A stretch of 49,825 nucleotides of DNA from JAOZTV01 sp965371805 (GCA_965371805.1 CBDUZW010000034.1:1-49825), one strand, 5' to 3'; shown: positions 26,529 through 36,503, counted from the first letter of the stretch. Notes: generated by a model not told the origin, from the letters alone. A program made the numbers and translations.

Positions 26529-28589
26529 ATGGGAATATTTTTTAAATCAATTACTTTACTAATAGTACTTTTTACAGTGTCAATTCCAATTGATGCAGTT
26601 GTTAGAAAACATGGAAAAACTGAAAAAATACAATATAAATCAAATGAACTTTTAATTAAACTTAAAAAAGGAGTCCATATCAACAGTGTCATTGGAGAAT
26701 TAAGAAGTAGAGATTTCAAAATTAAAAAACAATTTCAGTATCTATCAAAACTCCAAAAACAAGATATTTACTTAATAAAGAGTGATTCAAATGTGCTATC
26801 AAAATCAGATACTTCCATTACTTCTGCAATACTTAACATAGAGGGAATCGACGCAATTTCGTTGAATTATGCAAAAACTGCGACCGCTATTCCAAACGAC
26901 CCTCTTTTTTATCAACAATGGGGATTAAATAATACAGGGCAAAATTTTTATGGGTATGGTAATTTTAGGGGAACAGATGGCATTGATATCAATGCCCCTG
27001 AGATCTGGAATCTGTCAAAGGGCAATCCGGAGGTCGTTATCGCTGTTCTTGATAGCGGAATAGACTATAATCATGAAGATCTAAAAAAAGCTATGTGGAA
27101 GAACTCTGGAGAAATTCCAAATAACCGAATAGATGATGATGGTAATGGATATACTGATGATTATTATGGATATGATTTTGGAGAAAATGACTCCGATCCG
27201 ATGGATTTATTGGTAATAAATCACGGGACTCATGTTGCAGGTATTATTGCAGCTTCTCAAGGTAATGGAATTGGTGTTTCCGGTGTTGCCCCGAAGGTTA
27301 AACTAATGGCTCTAAAGGGTTTTCAACCAGATGGATATATCTATACAAGTGATACAATTGAAGCACTAAGTTACATCATTATGATGAAAAATAGAGGCGT
27401 TAATATCGTTGCTGTAAATTGCAGTTTTGGTGGAACATCATATTCTCAAATAGAAAAAAAGGCATTTGAATCAGTTAGTGATGCTGGCGTAATTATCACT
27501 GCAGCAGCCGGAAATGGAGATGATGATGGTGTCGCAATAAATAATGATACTACTCCTCATTATCCGTCATCTTATGAAATCCCAAATCTTATTTCAGTGG
27601 CTGCAACGGATTCAAATGGTGCTTTAGGAACATTTTCTAATTTTGGTTCAACTTCAGTCGATCTGGGCGCTCCAGGTGTTGCGATAAGATCAACCATCAT
27701 CACAGGTTCAGGAATGGATCCGGGAACAGTTAGTGTAAACAATACAAATTACACCGTTTTTATTATGGAATATTCAAAGGCAACAAATGGACTGACCGGG
27801 AAAATATATGATTGTGCAAAAGGATTTTCCCTTTCAGATTTTCCAGCGTCTGTATCCGGAAATATAGCCCTTATTGAAAGAGGAGATACTACTTTTGCAG
27901 CGAAAGCCTCAAATGCTAAAAATGCTGGTGCCACTGGTGTCATTATCTATAATAATGTACCGGGTAGTTATATGAATAGTACCCTGGGATCTGAAGGGAA
28001 TTGGCCAGTTGTCGTTGGAATTTCAAGAGAAGATGGCTTAAGTTTAAAAAACCGTGAAGGCAATAAAATAGTGCTTGTCTCTTCCAAAATCTCAAATTAT
28101 AGTTTTTTTAATGGAACCTCAATGGCAGCGCCTCATGTTGCCGGTACCGTTGGACTTATTGCATCAATATTTCCAAATAAATCAGTTCAACAAAGATTTT
28201 TAAGAACACTCTTCTGTGGAAAATCAAACGGTGAATTGACCTCAAAATTAAAACTGGGCACAGCTCTTGATCTTCAGTCTCTCTTAGTTCAACCGGTTTT
28301 AGGAATTACAGGCAGAAGAGTTAAAAACAGATCATTACTTCAGACAGAATACATAGATGTAATCTCATGGCAGAAAAATTCCCAAAACTTCGATCATGGT
28401 ATTTCCAAGTATAATATATATAAAATCGAAAATCATGAAATAACCCTGCTTGAATCCGTTTCTTCAGATTTAACCACCTTTAATATAGGGAATATCTCAA
28501 ACACAAAGACTTATCTTTATGCCGTTGTACCGGTTAGCGGATCTGGATTACATGGGGACCCGGCAACTGTTTTGATTGAAACAAAATAG
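26529..28589 (+). CDS. Secreted subtilisin-like (S8) serine protease with PA-domain insert
   Basis: A 686-residue protein with a signal peptide (about residues 1-23). An inhibitor-like propeptide region (35-118) leads to the S8 domain: Asp175 (VLDSGID), His232 (NHGTHVAG), oxyanion Asn329 (AAGNG) and Ser531 (GTSMAAPHVAG). Between Asn329 and Ser531 sits a protease-associated (PA) domain (about 400-515) with ALIERGDTTFAAKA. The C-terminal ~130 residues are beta-rich and resemble a fibronectin-type module. It probably degrades extracellular protein, feeding the peptide and amino-acid uptake expected of this organism. GGAG lies eight bases before the start, 22 bases after guaB. Confidence 0.92.
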   Translation: MGIFFKSITLLIVLFTVSIPIDAVVRKHGKTEKIQYKSNELLIKLKKGVHINSVIGELRSRDFKIKKQFQYLSKLQKQDIYLIKSDSNVLSKSDTSITSAILNIEGIDAISLNYAKTATAIPNDPLFYQQWGLNNTGQNFYGYGNFRGTDGIDINAPEIWNLSKGNPEVVIAVLDSGIDYNHEDLKKAMWKNSGEIPNNRIDDDGNGYTDDYYGYDFGENDSDPMDLLVINHGTHVAGIIAASQGNGIGVSGVAPKVKLMALKGFQPDGYIYTSDTIEALSYIIMMKNRGVNIVAVNCSFGGTSYSQIEKKAFESVSDAGVIITAAAGNGDDDGVAINNDTTPHYPSSYEIPNLISVAATDSNGALGTFSNFGSTSVDLGAPGVAIRSTIITGSGMDPGTVSVNNTNYTVFIMEYSKATNGLTGKIYDCAKGFSLSDFPASVSGNIALIERGDTTFAAKASNAKNAGATGVIIYNNVPGSYMNSTLGSEGNWPVVVGISREDGLSLKNREGNKIVLVSSKISNYSFFNGTSMAAPHVAGTVGLIASIFPNKSVQQRFLRTLFCGKSNGELTSKLKLGTALDLQSLLVQPVLGITGRRVKNRSLLQTEYIDVISWQKNSQNFDHGISKYNIYKIENHEITLLESVSSDLTTFNIGNISNTKTYLYAVVPVSGSGLHGDPATVLIETK

Positions 28590-28619
28590 GGTTCATTATA
28601 AATTTTCCCTGATAATTAG

Positions 28620-29135
28620 ATGAATAAACCAATTACAATAAGTTTGATTTCTTCTCCTGTAGGCGATCTACTTGCAGGTATAAATGAAAAAGGACTCTGT
28701 TACCTTGGATTTACAGGAGAAGAATCCATAGAAAAACAAAGAGAAACATTGGGGAAAAAATTTAAAACATCTTTTATTAAGAGAAAAAGCACATTATTTG
28801 ACACACTAAAATTACAACTGGATGAATACTTTGAGGGAAAAAGGAGGACTTTTGATATTCCTTTGGATTTCATTGGAACTGATTTTCAAAAGAATGTCTG
28901 GAAAACCTTATTAAAAATACCCTATGGAAAAACAAACTCATATCAGGAGCAGGCGGTTAGCGTTGGAAATCAGAAAGCTGTAAGAGCAGTTGCAAATGCA
29001 AACGGAGCAAATAATATTGTAATTGTGATCCCATGCCATAGAGTCATCGGGAAGGATGGCTCTCTCACTGGTTTTGGCGGAGGACTCTGGAGAAAAAAAA
29101 TCCTGCTTGATTTAGAAAAAAAGAATCTTAAATAA
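28620..29135 (+). CDS. ogt: Methylated-DNA-protein-cysteine methyltransferase
   Basis: A 171-residue suicide repair protein that removes methyl groups from O6-methylguanine. The acceptor Cys139 lies in VIPCHRVIG, and the recognition-helix region PYGKTNSYQEQA comes before it (residues ~101-112). The C-terminal GGLWRKK segment is family-typical. The N-terminal domain is of the Ogt type, without an Ada DNA-binding part. It has no clear ribosome binding site. It lies 30 bases after the protease gene and converges with the barrel gene at 29137, leaving one base between the stop codons. Confidence 0.93.
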   Translation: MNKPITISLISSPVGDLLAGINEKGLCYLGFTGEESIEKQRETLGKKFKTSFIKRKSTLFDTLKLQLDEYFEGKRRTFDIPLDFIGTDFQKNVWKTLLKIPYGKTNSYQEQAVSVGNQKAVRAVANANGANNIVIVIPCHRVIGKDGSLTGFGGGLWRKKILLDLEKKNLK

Positions 29136-29136
29136 A

Positions 29137-30264
29137 TTATAATTCAAATTCAAAACCGAAGAGTCCGGCAAATCCTTTTGCACCCTGCCTCCAAGCCTCC
29201 TCAGGTTTTGTGTTTTCCAATACGCCACTAAAATATATCTTTAACTCTTTTAAAGGTTTAAAACATAATTTTAAAATAAAGCGTTTTATTGTATTATCAT
29301 GATAAATATTCCCAATATCTTCGGGAATATAAACCCCATAATTAAAATTAATCAGAAATTTATTGAATGTAATCTTTAGGTTGGAGTACCATCCGAACCC
29401 CTCTATAGGTACTTTGTACTCTTTAAATAGTTCTCTATAGTAGATACTATTTGGCCAGAAGATATCACCTTCATTAAATTCTTTATGGAAACCATATTCA
29501 TCCCAGATCATCTCGCCGGAAAACTCAAAATTTGATATTCTGAACATCATATCAAATCCTTTATGGTTTTTATACAACTTCTGCCATTCAGATCCGTATC
29601 CATCATGTTCTTTCATTGATGCACCGATACGCCAGTTTTTATTTTCAAGACCAATTCTGAAGATACCTGCTTTACCTGAATTTGTATCTCTGTTCTCTTC
29701 TCCATTTACTGCAGCAATATCTGCTGACAGTATTCCCCATTTAACGTTGACAAAGACCCCTGTCTCTCTCCATAGAATTGCCTCTGATCGGATAAAGGGG
29801 GATCCATAATTTAGATTATTACTAAATACAGGAAAACTACTCCTGCCAAAAGGTGAATCTGCCTTTCCTATTTTAAGAGTCAATTTTTCTGTTTTTAACT
29901 GAATATTAAGTTTTGATATCTCAAATGTATCAATATCAAAATTAGAACGGAATTTTGATCTCCCCTCATCTATTAAAATGTTTTTTCCGAAAGGCTGATT
30001 TAAAAAAAATTCGTTTTCAACCTTAATTTCACCCCATTTTATTCTTTTGATAATATCTGCAGATATTAAGGCTTCAGCCCCAAATGAAAATTCGAGTCCA
30101 CTCCAGTAAATTCTCTGATCATTCAGTGAATATCCTCTTAATGAAAAATTTAAATCCAGGTCAATAGTGTCATTTACCTTAATTTTATCAAGCCCAAAAT
30201 TATTAAAAGAGAATAATAGTAAAAATATACTAAATACACATCTATTTAAATGTCTAATTTTCAT
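29137..30264 (-). CDS. Probable outer-membrane porin-like barrel protein
   Basis: A 375-residue protein with a signal peptide (about residues 1-24, cleavage near NNFGLDK). Long alternating strands with aromatic ends follow (YWSGLEFSFGAEA, KLTLKIGKADSPFGRSSF), ending with the C-terminal aromatic strand FAGLFGFEFEL, a typical BAM recognition end. It resembles porin or phosphate-selective-porin-type barrels; the substrate is unknown. The start ATG overlaps the end of mutB by 11 bases, an unusual coupling of a barrel protein to a cytoplasmic enzyme. Confidence 0.72.
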   Translation of the reverse strand: MKIRHLNRCVFSIFLLLFSFNNFGLDKIKVNDTIDLDLNFSLRGYSLNDQRIYWSGLEFSFGAEALISADIIKRIKWGEIKVENEFFLNQPFGKNILIDEGRSKFRSNFDIDTFEISKLNIQLKTEKLTLKIGKADSPFGRSSFPVFSNNLNYGSPFIRSEAILWRETGVFVNVKWGILSADIAAVNGEENRDTNSGKAGIFRIGLENKNWRIGASMKEHDGYGSEWQKLYKNHKGFDMMFRISNFEFSGEMIWDEYGFHKEFNEGDIFWPNSIYYRELFKEYKVPIEGFGWYSNLKITFNKFLINFNYGVYIPEDIGNIYHDNTIKRFILKLCFKPLKELKIYFSGVLENTKPEEAWRQGAKGFAGLFGFEFEL

Positions 30265-32401
30265 TCAATATTTCCATTATCTTTAAGGCTGCTTCCGGTA
30301 TTTTTGTACCTGGTCCAAATATAGCTGCAGCTCCCTGCTCATATAGATATTCATAATCCTGAGCTGGTATAACACCACCACATATTACAATAATATCCTC
30401 TCTACCCAGGACTTTTAATTCCTCTATTAATTTTGGTAAAAGAGTCTTATGACCGGCTGCAAGAGAACTCATTCCGACAATATGTACATCATTTTCAATA
30501 GCCTGCATTGCAGTCTCTTCCGGAGTTTGAAAAAGTGGACCGACATCTACATCAAATCCCATATCGGCATATGCTGTTGCTACAACCTTTGCTCCTCTAT
30601 CGTGTCCATCCTGTCCCATTTTCGCTATCATGATCCTTGGACGCCTTCCCTCAGTTTCAGCAAATTTATCTGTCAATTCTCTTACTTTATTGACCATATT
30701 TCCCTCATTTTCTCCATATTCTTTAAAATATACCCCGGAAATTGATTTAGGAACGGCATTATATCTTCCACAGACGTCCTCTATAGCAATTGATATTTCT
30801 CCAAGAGTAGCTCTTTTTCTTGCAGCATCAACTGCAAGTTCCAGTAAATTCCCATCTCCAGATTTTACACAATCTGTAATTTTATTTAAAGCTGTTTTTA
30901 CTTCTAAATCATTTCTGTCATTTTTAAGCTTTGTTAATCTTTTTATTTGAGACTCTCTGACAATCGTATTATCAACTTCGAGAATTTCCAGAGGATCTTC
31001 TTTATCAAGTCTATATTTATTTACACCAACAATAATTTCCTGCCCGGAATCAATCCTTGCCTGTTTTCTGGCTGATGCCTCCTCAATTCTCATCTTTGGT
31101 ATTCCAGATTCAATGGCTTTTGTCATACCTCCATAAGACTCAATTTCAAGAATATGCTCCCATCCTTTTTTTACAAGCTCTGCTGTAAGTTTTTCAACAT
31201 AGTAAGAACCGGCCCATGGATCAATAACTTTAGTAATACCCGTTTCATTCTGGAGATATAATTGAGTATTTCTAGCTATTCTTGCTGAAAAATCTGTTGG
31301 CAAAGCAATTGCCTCATCCAGAGCATTTGTATGAAGAGATTGAGTATGTCCCAGAGTCGCTGCCAATGCCTCCATGCATGTCCTGGTTATATTATTGAAA
31401 GGATCCTGCTCTGTAAGGCTCCAACCACTTGTTTGAGAATGAGTTCGAAGTGACATGGACTTTGGGTTTTTAGGATTAAACTGTTTGATCAATTTTGCCC
31501 ATATCAGTCTTGCAGCTCTCATCTTTGCAATTTCCATAAAGAAATTCATTCCCTGCCCCCAGAAAAATGATAACCTTGGAGCGAAAGTATCGACATCCAT
31601 ACCTGCTTTAATTCCAGTTCTAACATATTCAAGTCCATCAGCAAGCGTATATGCCATCTCTAAATCAGCTGTGGCTCCTGCTTCCTGCATATGGTATCCG
31701 GAAATACTTATGCTGTTAAATTTTGGCATATTTTGAGATGAATATTCAAAAATATCAGAAATGATTTTAATTGAGGTTTCAGGTGGATATATATATGTGT
31801 TTCGAACCATATATTCTTTTAATATATCATTTTGAATTGTTCCGGTTAATAAATCTTTTGAAACTCCCTGTTCTTCTGCAGCGACAATATAGAAAGCAAG
31901 AATAGGCAGAACAGCCCCATTCATTGTCATTGACACTGACATCTTGTCAAGAGGAATTCCATCAAAGAGAATTTTCATATCCTCTATAGAATCTATTGCA
32001 ACTCCAGCTTTTCCTACATCTCCAATAACCCTTTCATGATCTGAATCATAACCTCTATGGGTTGCAAGATCAAAGGCAATAGATAGCCCCATTTGGCCAG
32101 CGGCAAGGTTTCTCCTGTAAAATGCATTACTTTCTTCAGCAGTAGAGAAACCAGCGTATTGTCTTACTGTCCAGGGTCTTTGTACATACATAGTCGCATA
32201 TGGTCCTCTTAAAAAAGGAGGTATCCCGGCTGTGTAATTAAGAAAATCCAAATCTTTTATATCCTCTTTACTGTAAACAGGTTTTACTTCAATTTGCTCC
32301 ATGGTCATCCAGTTTTTCAAGTTTTTTTCTGTTTTATCATGAAGTACTTCGGTGGGCTTTAAATTAAGCTCAATTTTTGTGAAATCAGGTTTTTTATTCA
32401 T
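30254..32401 (-). CDS. mutB: Methylmalonyl-CoA mutase large (B12-binding) subunit
   Basis: A 715-residue enzyme subunit that interconverts methylmalonyl-CoA and succinyl-CoA. The N-terminal TIM barrel contains GPYATMYVQRPWTVRQYAGF and the substrate-channel TMNGAVLP. The C-terminal cobalamin domain carries the base-off ligand motif DGHDRG and the GGVIPAQDY segment. Its start codon overlaps the mutA stop by one base (TAATG), so translation is coupled. In an anaerobe the pair works in propionate formation or breakdown. The epimerase, decarboxylase and MeaB chaperone are not obviously present here. Confidence 0.97.
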   Translation of the reverse strand: MNKKPDFTKIELNLKPTEVLHDKTEKNLKNWMTMEQIEVKPVYSKEDIKDLDFLNYTAGIPPFLRGPYATMYVQRPWTVRQYAGFSTAEESNAFYRRNLAAGQMGLSIAFDLATHRGYDSDHERVIGDVGKAGVAIDSIEDMKILFDGIPLDKMSVSMTMNGAVLPILAFYIVAAEEQGVSKDLLTGTIQNDILKEYMVRNTYIYPPETSIKIISDIFEYSSQNMPKFNSISISGYHMQEAGATADLEMAYTLADGLEYVRTGIKAGMDVDTFAPRLSFFWGQGMNFFMEIAKMRAARLIWAKLIKQFNPKNPKSMSLRTHSQTSGWSLTEQDPFNNITRTCMEALAATLGHTQSLHTNALDEAIALPTDFSARIARNTQLYLQNETGITKVIDPWAGSYYVEKLTAELVKKGWEHILEIESYGGMTKAIESGIPKMRIEEASARKQARIDSGQEIIVGVNKYRLDKEDPLEILEVDNTIVRESQIKRLTKLKNDRNDLEVKTALNKITDCVKSGDGNLLELAVDAARKRATLGEISIAIEDVCGRYNAVPKSISGVYFKEYGENEGNMVNKVRELTDKFAETEGRRPRIMIAKMGQDGHDRGAKVVATAYADMGFDVDVGPLFQTPEETAMQAIENDVHIVGMSSLAAGHKTLLPKLIEELKVLGREDIIVICGGVIPAQDYEYLYEQGAAAIFGPGTKIPEAALKIMEILNEN

Positions 32402-34332
32402 TATTTAACTCCTGTTTTTTTTAATAATGACTCTAGAACAGCATACACATTTGAGCCCATAAATATAAAATCATCAATACCCCATTTTCTATACTGTTCT
32501 TCATTTTTCCCAGGAAATCCTGCAAGAATAATTGAAATGTCCCGATCTTGTTTCCTTAAGGATTGTATATAAACCTCAACAAATTCAGGATATGAATTGT
32601 CATCCGAGCATAACACTGCAATGTCAGCATTTGATGTTATTGTTGCAAATACCATCTCTTCAATATTTGAAAAACCCTCAGAATAAATTATTTCAAATCC
32701 GCCTACTTCAAAGAGTCCTCTGGAAAAGTCTGCCCTTCCCTTATACTGCTTTACCTCTCCAAAATTGGCTAGAAATACTTTTGGTTTCAGGTTTGTTCTT
32801 TCGGAATATTTAAATACAAGTTTTCTCATTTCTTCAAATGGTTCTGATAATCTTGATAAGTTCAGTTTCTTAATTGAAAGGTCTCCGGTTTTATTTTTAA
32901 TGTTTTCATCTCTCTTTTTATCTGTTTCTGGAACTTTGTCTTCCGGATTTACAAACATATTTGTACCAACTATAACTGATTTACGGTTAAAAACATTCTT
33001 ATTTCTTATAGAAACAGTTTCTTCGATCTTATCCTGGACATATCCTTTTTTTAATGATTCTAAAACCCCACCATTTTTTTCAATATTCTGAAATTCAGCC
33101 CAGACTTTTTCTATAATATTGGATGTCAAAGTCTCAACATAATATGATCCTCCGGCAGGGTCTATTAATCTTTTTAAATTTGATTCTTCTTTTAAAATGA
33201 TTTGAGTGTTTCTGGCAATTCGCATTGAAAGATCACTATTCTCCCCCAGAACATCATCATAAGTATTTGTTGTAATAACATCAGCACCACCTAAAACCGC
33301 TGAGAAAGCCTCAGTTGTAGTACGTAAAGTATTTACAAATGGATCAAGTTTTGTGAGATAATAAGATGAGGTTTTTGCATGAATATGAGCTTTTTGTGCA
33401 TCTTTATTTCCACCAAATTCTTCAACAATTTTTTGCCATAAAAATCTAATTGACCTTAATTTTGCTATCTCCATAAAAAAATTTGTTCCAATTCCAATAG
33501 TAAAGGAGATCTGTTTTGCAGCATCATTTATATTAATTCCTCTTGATCTCATCTCAGTTAAATATTCAACCGCGGTTCCCAATGAAACAGATAATTCTGT
33601 TACAGAGTCTGCACCCCCATTATGAAAAAGTGAACCGTTAATCCCAATTGTTTTTAAACCAGGCAGTTCCTGAGAAGCTAATTTTACAGACTTTGCCATA
33701 TCTTCATAAATATTTTCTAATGATTTCGGAAGAGTTCCAAATTCAGCAAGATCAGCAATTGGATCCGTTTCAATACTTCCTTTAATTTCACTCAGACAAA
33801 ACCCATTTTTTTTTGCATATTCAACTAAAATATTTAATGTTTTCAGAGATGAAAAACCTGTTTTAAAATAAATTGGATATTTATCTAAATCAATATCACT
33901 TAAAACTTCTGCCATTTTTTTCTGATCATTAATTTCTAAGAAGTCTATATCTAAATAAATTGCAGTTTGACCTCTATCCAATGCTTCTTTTAACTTTGTA
34001 TTAAATTCTTTTAATGAATCCGCCTTAATTCCCTGACAGATATCCCAGTTATTTTTCTGATATCCATGAGAATCAGTCCCTCTTAGAAAGTTATCTTCTC
34101 CCGGTTGGGAATTTATAAATGTAAGATTTTTAATATCCTTTTTTGTGTAGATTGGGTCAAGATCTATTCCCTCGTAAGTTTTTGTAATCAGTTTCTTCTC
34201 GAAGGACTGCCCCTTCAAAAGTTTTTCTGCTGAGCTTTTCCAATCCTCATAACTGGGAACCGGAAAGTCTTCAGATAAATTAAACTCACTGCTTAGTTTG
34301 ACTTTATTATCTTTATTTTTTTGTGTAGACAT
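32401..34332 (-). CDS. mutA: Methylmalonyl-CoA mutase small subunit
   Basis: A 643-residue partner of MutB. It has the same barrel fold but lost catalytic residues. The C-terminal domain keeps the flavodoxin-like shape (KVFLANFGEVKQYKGRADF) without the DxHxxG cobalamin ligand, as is normal for the non-catalytic chain. AGGAG lies nine bases before the ATG. It is the first gene of the mutA-mutB-barrel unit. Confidence 0.94.
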   Translation of the reverse strand: MSTQKNKDNKVKLSSEFNLSEDFPVPSYEDWKSSAEKLLKGQSFEKKLITKTYEGIDLDPIYTKKDIKNLTFINSQPGEDNFLRGTDSHGYQKNNWDICQGIKADSLKEFNTKLKEALDRGQTAIYLDIDFLEINDQKKMAEVLSDIDLDKYPIYFKTGFSSLKTLNILVEYAKKNGFCLSEIKGSIETDPIADLAEFGTLPKSLENIYEDMAKSVKLASQELPGLKTIGINGSLFHNGGADSVTELSVSLGTAVEYLTEMRSRGININDAAKQISFTIGIGTNFFMEIAKLRSIRFLWQKIVEEFGGNKDAQKAHIHAKTSSYYLTKLDPFVNTLRTTTEAFSAVLGGADVITTNTYDDVLGENSDLSMRIARNTQIILKEESNLKRLIDPAGGSYYVETLTSNIIEKVWAEFQNIEKNGGVLESLKKGYVQDKIEETVSIRNKNVFNRKSVIVGTNMFVNPEDKVPETDKKRDENIKNKTGDLSIKKLNLSRLSEPFEEMRKLVFKYSERTNLKPKVFLANFGEVKQYKGRADFSRGLFEVGGFEIIYSEGFSNIEEMVFATITSNADIAVLCSDDNSYPEFVEVYIQSLRKQDRDISIILAGFPGKNEEQYRKWGIDDFIFMGSNVYAVLESLLKKTGVK

Positions 34333-34509
34333 TCACTATCACTCCTATTAAAGAAATTTGTTGTTTTTTAGTAAACTATATTATACTAAAATTGAGCAAT
34401 TACTGCAATGAACAAGTATAAGCCAAAAGATTTGAATTCATCATAAACATAAATTTTTTAATTAAATAGTTCTTTTTTAACAAATTTTTTTTAAATGCAA
34501 TTATATCCA

Positions 34510-34538
34510 TTGTATTTATTATCAAAAAGATATATATT
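34510..34538 (+). promoter_or_regulatory. Promoter of ferritin-like gene
   Basis: TTGTAT (34510-34515), 17-base spacing, TATATT (34533-34538). The predicted start leaves a leader of about 20 bases containing a GGA-rich stretch before the ATG at 34566. Confidence 0.5.
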
Positions 34539-34565
34539 CTTTTTTAACAGGGACTTGGAAAAAGA

Positions 34566-35042
34566 ATGGAAGTATATAGTGTTTTTGCAAAATTAAAGAA
34601 AATAGAAAATATAGTTGGAGAACTATATACTTTTCTATATAAAAAAATATCTCATTTATACCCGGATCTAGGAGAGTTATTTCGACAGTTAGCCGAAGAA
34701 GAAAAAGGGCATGAGAATATAATTACCATGGCTAAAGACATTTTTCTTGAATCTAATGATACCTTTGGCAAAAATAAGGATGCGGCATCACTCATTAATT
34801 CTATGATGGAATCCATAAGTAAAAAGATTGCAGAAATTAAAAATAGAATAATTGCTATAAGACCTGCAGAACTCATTCAGGCAGTTTATGATTTGGAAAA
34901 TGATTTAGAAGCGAGACATTACTCAGTTTATATTATTGTCGAGGACGAACAAATCAAGAACTTATTAAATTCACTTGCATCAATGGATGAGGCACATCGT
35001 GACAAAATCAAATCATTTATGGAAAAATATAAAACTGCCTAA
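34566..35042 (+). CDS. Ferritin-like/rubrerythrin-type diiron protein
   Basis: A 158-residue four-helix-bundle protein. Ligand patterns: a first helix with Glu near residue 19 (VGELYTFLYKKI), EEEKGHE near residue 42 (ExxH), an acidic third helix (DLENDLEARHYS), and DEAHRDK near residue 148 (ExxH-like). This is the diiron arrangement of rubrerythrin/ferritin-like proteins, without a rubredoxin domain. It likely takes part in peroxide or iron handling. It is a single gene upstream of the iron-sulfur wHTH protein. Confidence 0.75.
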   Translation: MEVYSVFAKLKKIENIVGELYTFLYKKISHLYPDLGELFRQLAEEEKGHENIITMAKDIFLESNDTFGKNKDAASLINSMMESISKKIAEIKNRIIAIRPAELIQAVYDLENDLEARHYSVYIIVEDEQIKNLLNSLASMDEAHRDKIKSFMEKYKTA

Positions 35043-35098
35043 TTCAATATTTATTCTTTTTTTATATTTTCTTAGTTTAAATTACCTAATTCACATTT

Positions 35099-35126
35099 TT
35101 GACAATATCTGTTAATACTATATAAT
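35099..35126 (+). promoter_or_regulatory. Consensus promoter producing a leaderless mRNA
   Basis: Perfect TTGACA (35099-35104), 16-base spacing and perfect TATAAT (35121-35126). Only six bases separate the -10 from the ATG at 35133, so transcription should begin at or next to the start codon. There is no Shine-Dalgarno. Confidence 0.7.
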
Positions 35127-35132
35127 CTTAAA

Positions 35133-36431
35133 ATGGGACATATATCAGGCAAAGATTCATATAAACAACTAAGAAATAAAATAAACGAGTTAAATGTAAG
35201 GGTTTATGAAAGCGAGAATCTTTATCTCATCCTTAAGGAACTTTATTCGGCTGAAGAGGCAAAGTTTGTAGTCAATATGCCATCATCTTTATCGACTATG
35301 AATGACTTATTAAGAAGTATTAAGCTTCCTGAAAAGAAACTCAGAGAAATCTTAAATTCACTCTGCTTAAAAGGACTGGTTGTTGATATCTTTATCAATA
35401 ATAATTTTTACTATGTCCCATCTCCTATGGTAATAGGAATATTTGAATTTACCATGATGAGGATGGACAAAAACTTTGATGTAAAGAAAATTGCACATTT
35501 ATTTCACAAATACCTGGATAATAGGGACTTTTATGATTTAAATTTTGGAAAAAATGAGAAGATGGGAATAATGAGAAGCCTCCCCTATGAAGATAGTATT
35601 TTTGAAGATGAGTATGTTGAGGTATTGGATTATGAAAAGGCAACTGCAATTGTTGAAAACGCTGATGTTTTTTCAATAGGGCACTGTTCCTGCAGGCATG
35701 AGAAATTACATGTTGACAAAAAAAAATGTGATGTTCCTTTAGAGACTTGCTCTTCTTTCGGCTACTCTGCAGAATACCTGATTAGAAATAAACTGGCTAG
35801 AAAGGCTTCAAAATCAGAAATGCTTGAAAACATTGCCAGATCTAAAGAGATGGGATTGATTCTTAATTCAGATAATATAAGAAAAAAAAACCAGTTTATT
35901 TGTCATTGCTGTAAATGTTGTTGTAATGTTATCCAGGGGATCAACAAATTCGGGTATACAAATATTCTTGTCACATCTAGTTTTATTGCTGAATTAAATG
36001 AAAATGATTGCAAACACTGTGGATTGTGTGTAAAAGCATGTGGGGTTGAAGCAATCAAATTAGAAAAGAATGCTTCGGGAAAAATAAAAGTAACAATAGA
36101 CGAAACTCGATGCCTGGGCTGTGGTGTATGTACATTTAAATGTACCCCTAATGCTATCAAATTAAAAAAGAGGAAAAAAAAAGTTATTCATCCGGAAACA
36201 ACATTTGAAAATGCAATTCTAAAACATCTTGAAAGAGGAAATCTCATTGACCAGATATTTCCTTCACCAGACAGAATAGATCAAAAATTTATTAAAAGTA
36301 TTCTCGGCGGATTTTTAAAACTACCGCCGGTAAAAAAGGCCTTAATGAGCAATATGTTGAGATCATCTTTTTTGAAAGTATTTGAAAATGGAGCGAAACT
36401 TCAAGGAAAAGAATGGCTGACAAAACTATAG
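35133..36431 (+). CDS. Iron-sulfur protein: winged helix, Cys-rich centre and two 4Fe-4S clusters
   Basis: A 432-residue protein. Residues ~30-95 look like a winged-helix domain (LLRSIKLPEKKLREILNSL with the wing GLVVDIFINNNFYY). The middle is Cys-rich: HCSCRHE (184-190), C199, C206 and a CHCCKCCC cluster (257-264). Ferredoxin motifs follow: CKHCGLCVKAC (293-303) and CLGCGVCTFKC (327-337), each able to bind a 4Fe-4S cluster. A basic C-terminal region (about 345-432) ends the protein. Proteins of this layout occur in anaerobes, and their role is not settled. A redox-sensing regulator or an electron-transfer protein are both possible. Confidence 0.8.
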   Translation: MGHISGKDSYKQLRNKINELNVRVYESENLYLILKELYSAEEAKFVVNMPSSLSTMNDLLRSIKLPEKKLREILNSLCLKGLVVDIFINNNFYYVPSPMVIGIFEFTMMRMDKNFDVKKIAHLFHKYLDNRDFYDLNFGKNEKMGIMRSLPYEDSIFEDEYVEVLDYEKATAIVENADVFSIGHCSCRHEKLHVDKKKCDVPLETCSSFGYSAEYLIRNKLARKASKSEMLENIARSKEMGLILNSDNIRKKNQFICHCCKCCCNVIQGINKFGYTNILVTSSFIAELNENDCKHCGLCVKACGVEAIKLEKNASGKIKVTIDETRCLGCGVCTFKCTPNAIKLKKRKKKVIHPETTFENAILKHLERGNLIDQIFPSPDRIDQKFIKSILGGFLKLPPVKKALMSNMLRSSFLKVFENGAKLQGKEWLTKL

Positions 36432-36468
36432 TTTTATAATTATAATACATTTATTCAAAAGTGAAATA

Positions 36469-36495
36469 TTGATTCTTTTTGTACTTTATTATAGT
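36469..36495 (+). promoter_or_regulatory. Possible near-leaderless promoter of the VKOR gene
   Basis: TTGATT (36469-36474) and TATAGT (36490-36495) with a short 15-base spacing, followed by eight bases and the ATG at 36504. There is no Shine-Dalgarno. Weaker than the promoter at 35099. Confidence 0.35.
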
Positions 36496-36503
36496 ATTCT
36501 GAT

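Noticed and set aside
32401..34332. MutA as a damaged paralogue, because the DxHxxG cobalamin motif is missing
   Set aside because: Loss of this motif is normal for the small, non-catalytic subunit of heterodimeric methylmalonyl-CoA mutase.
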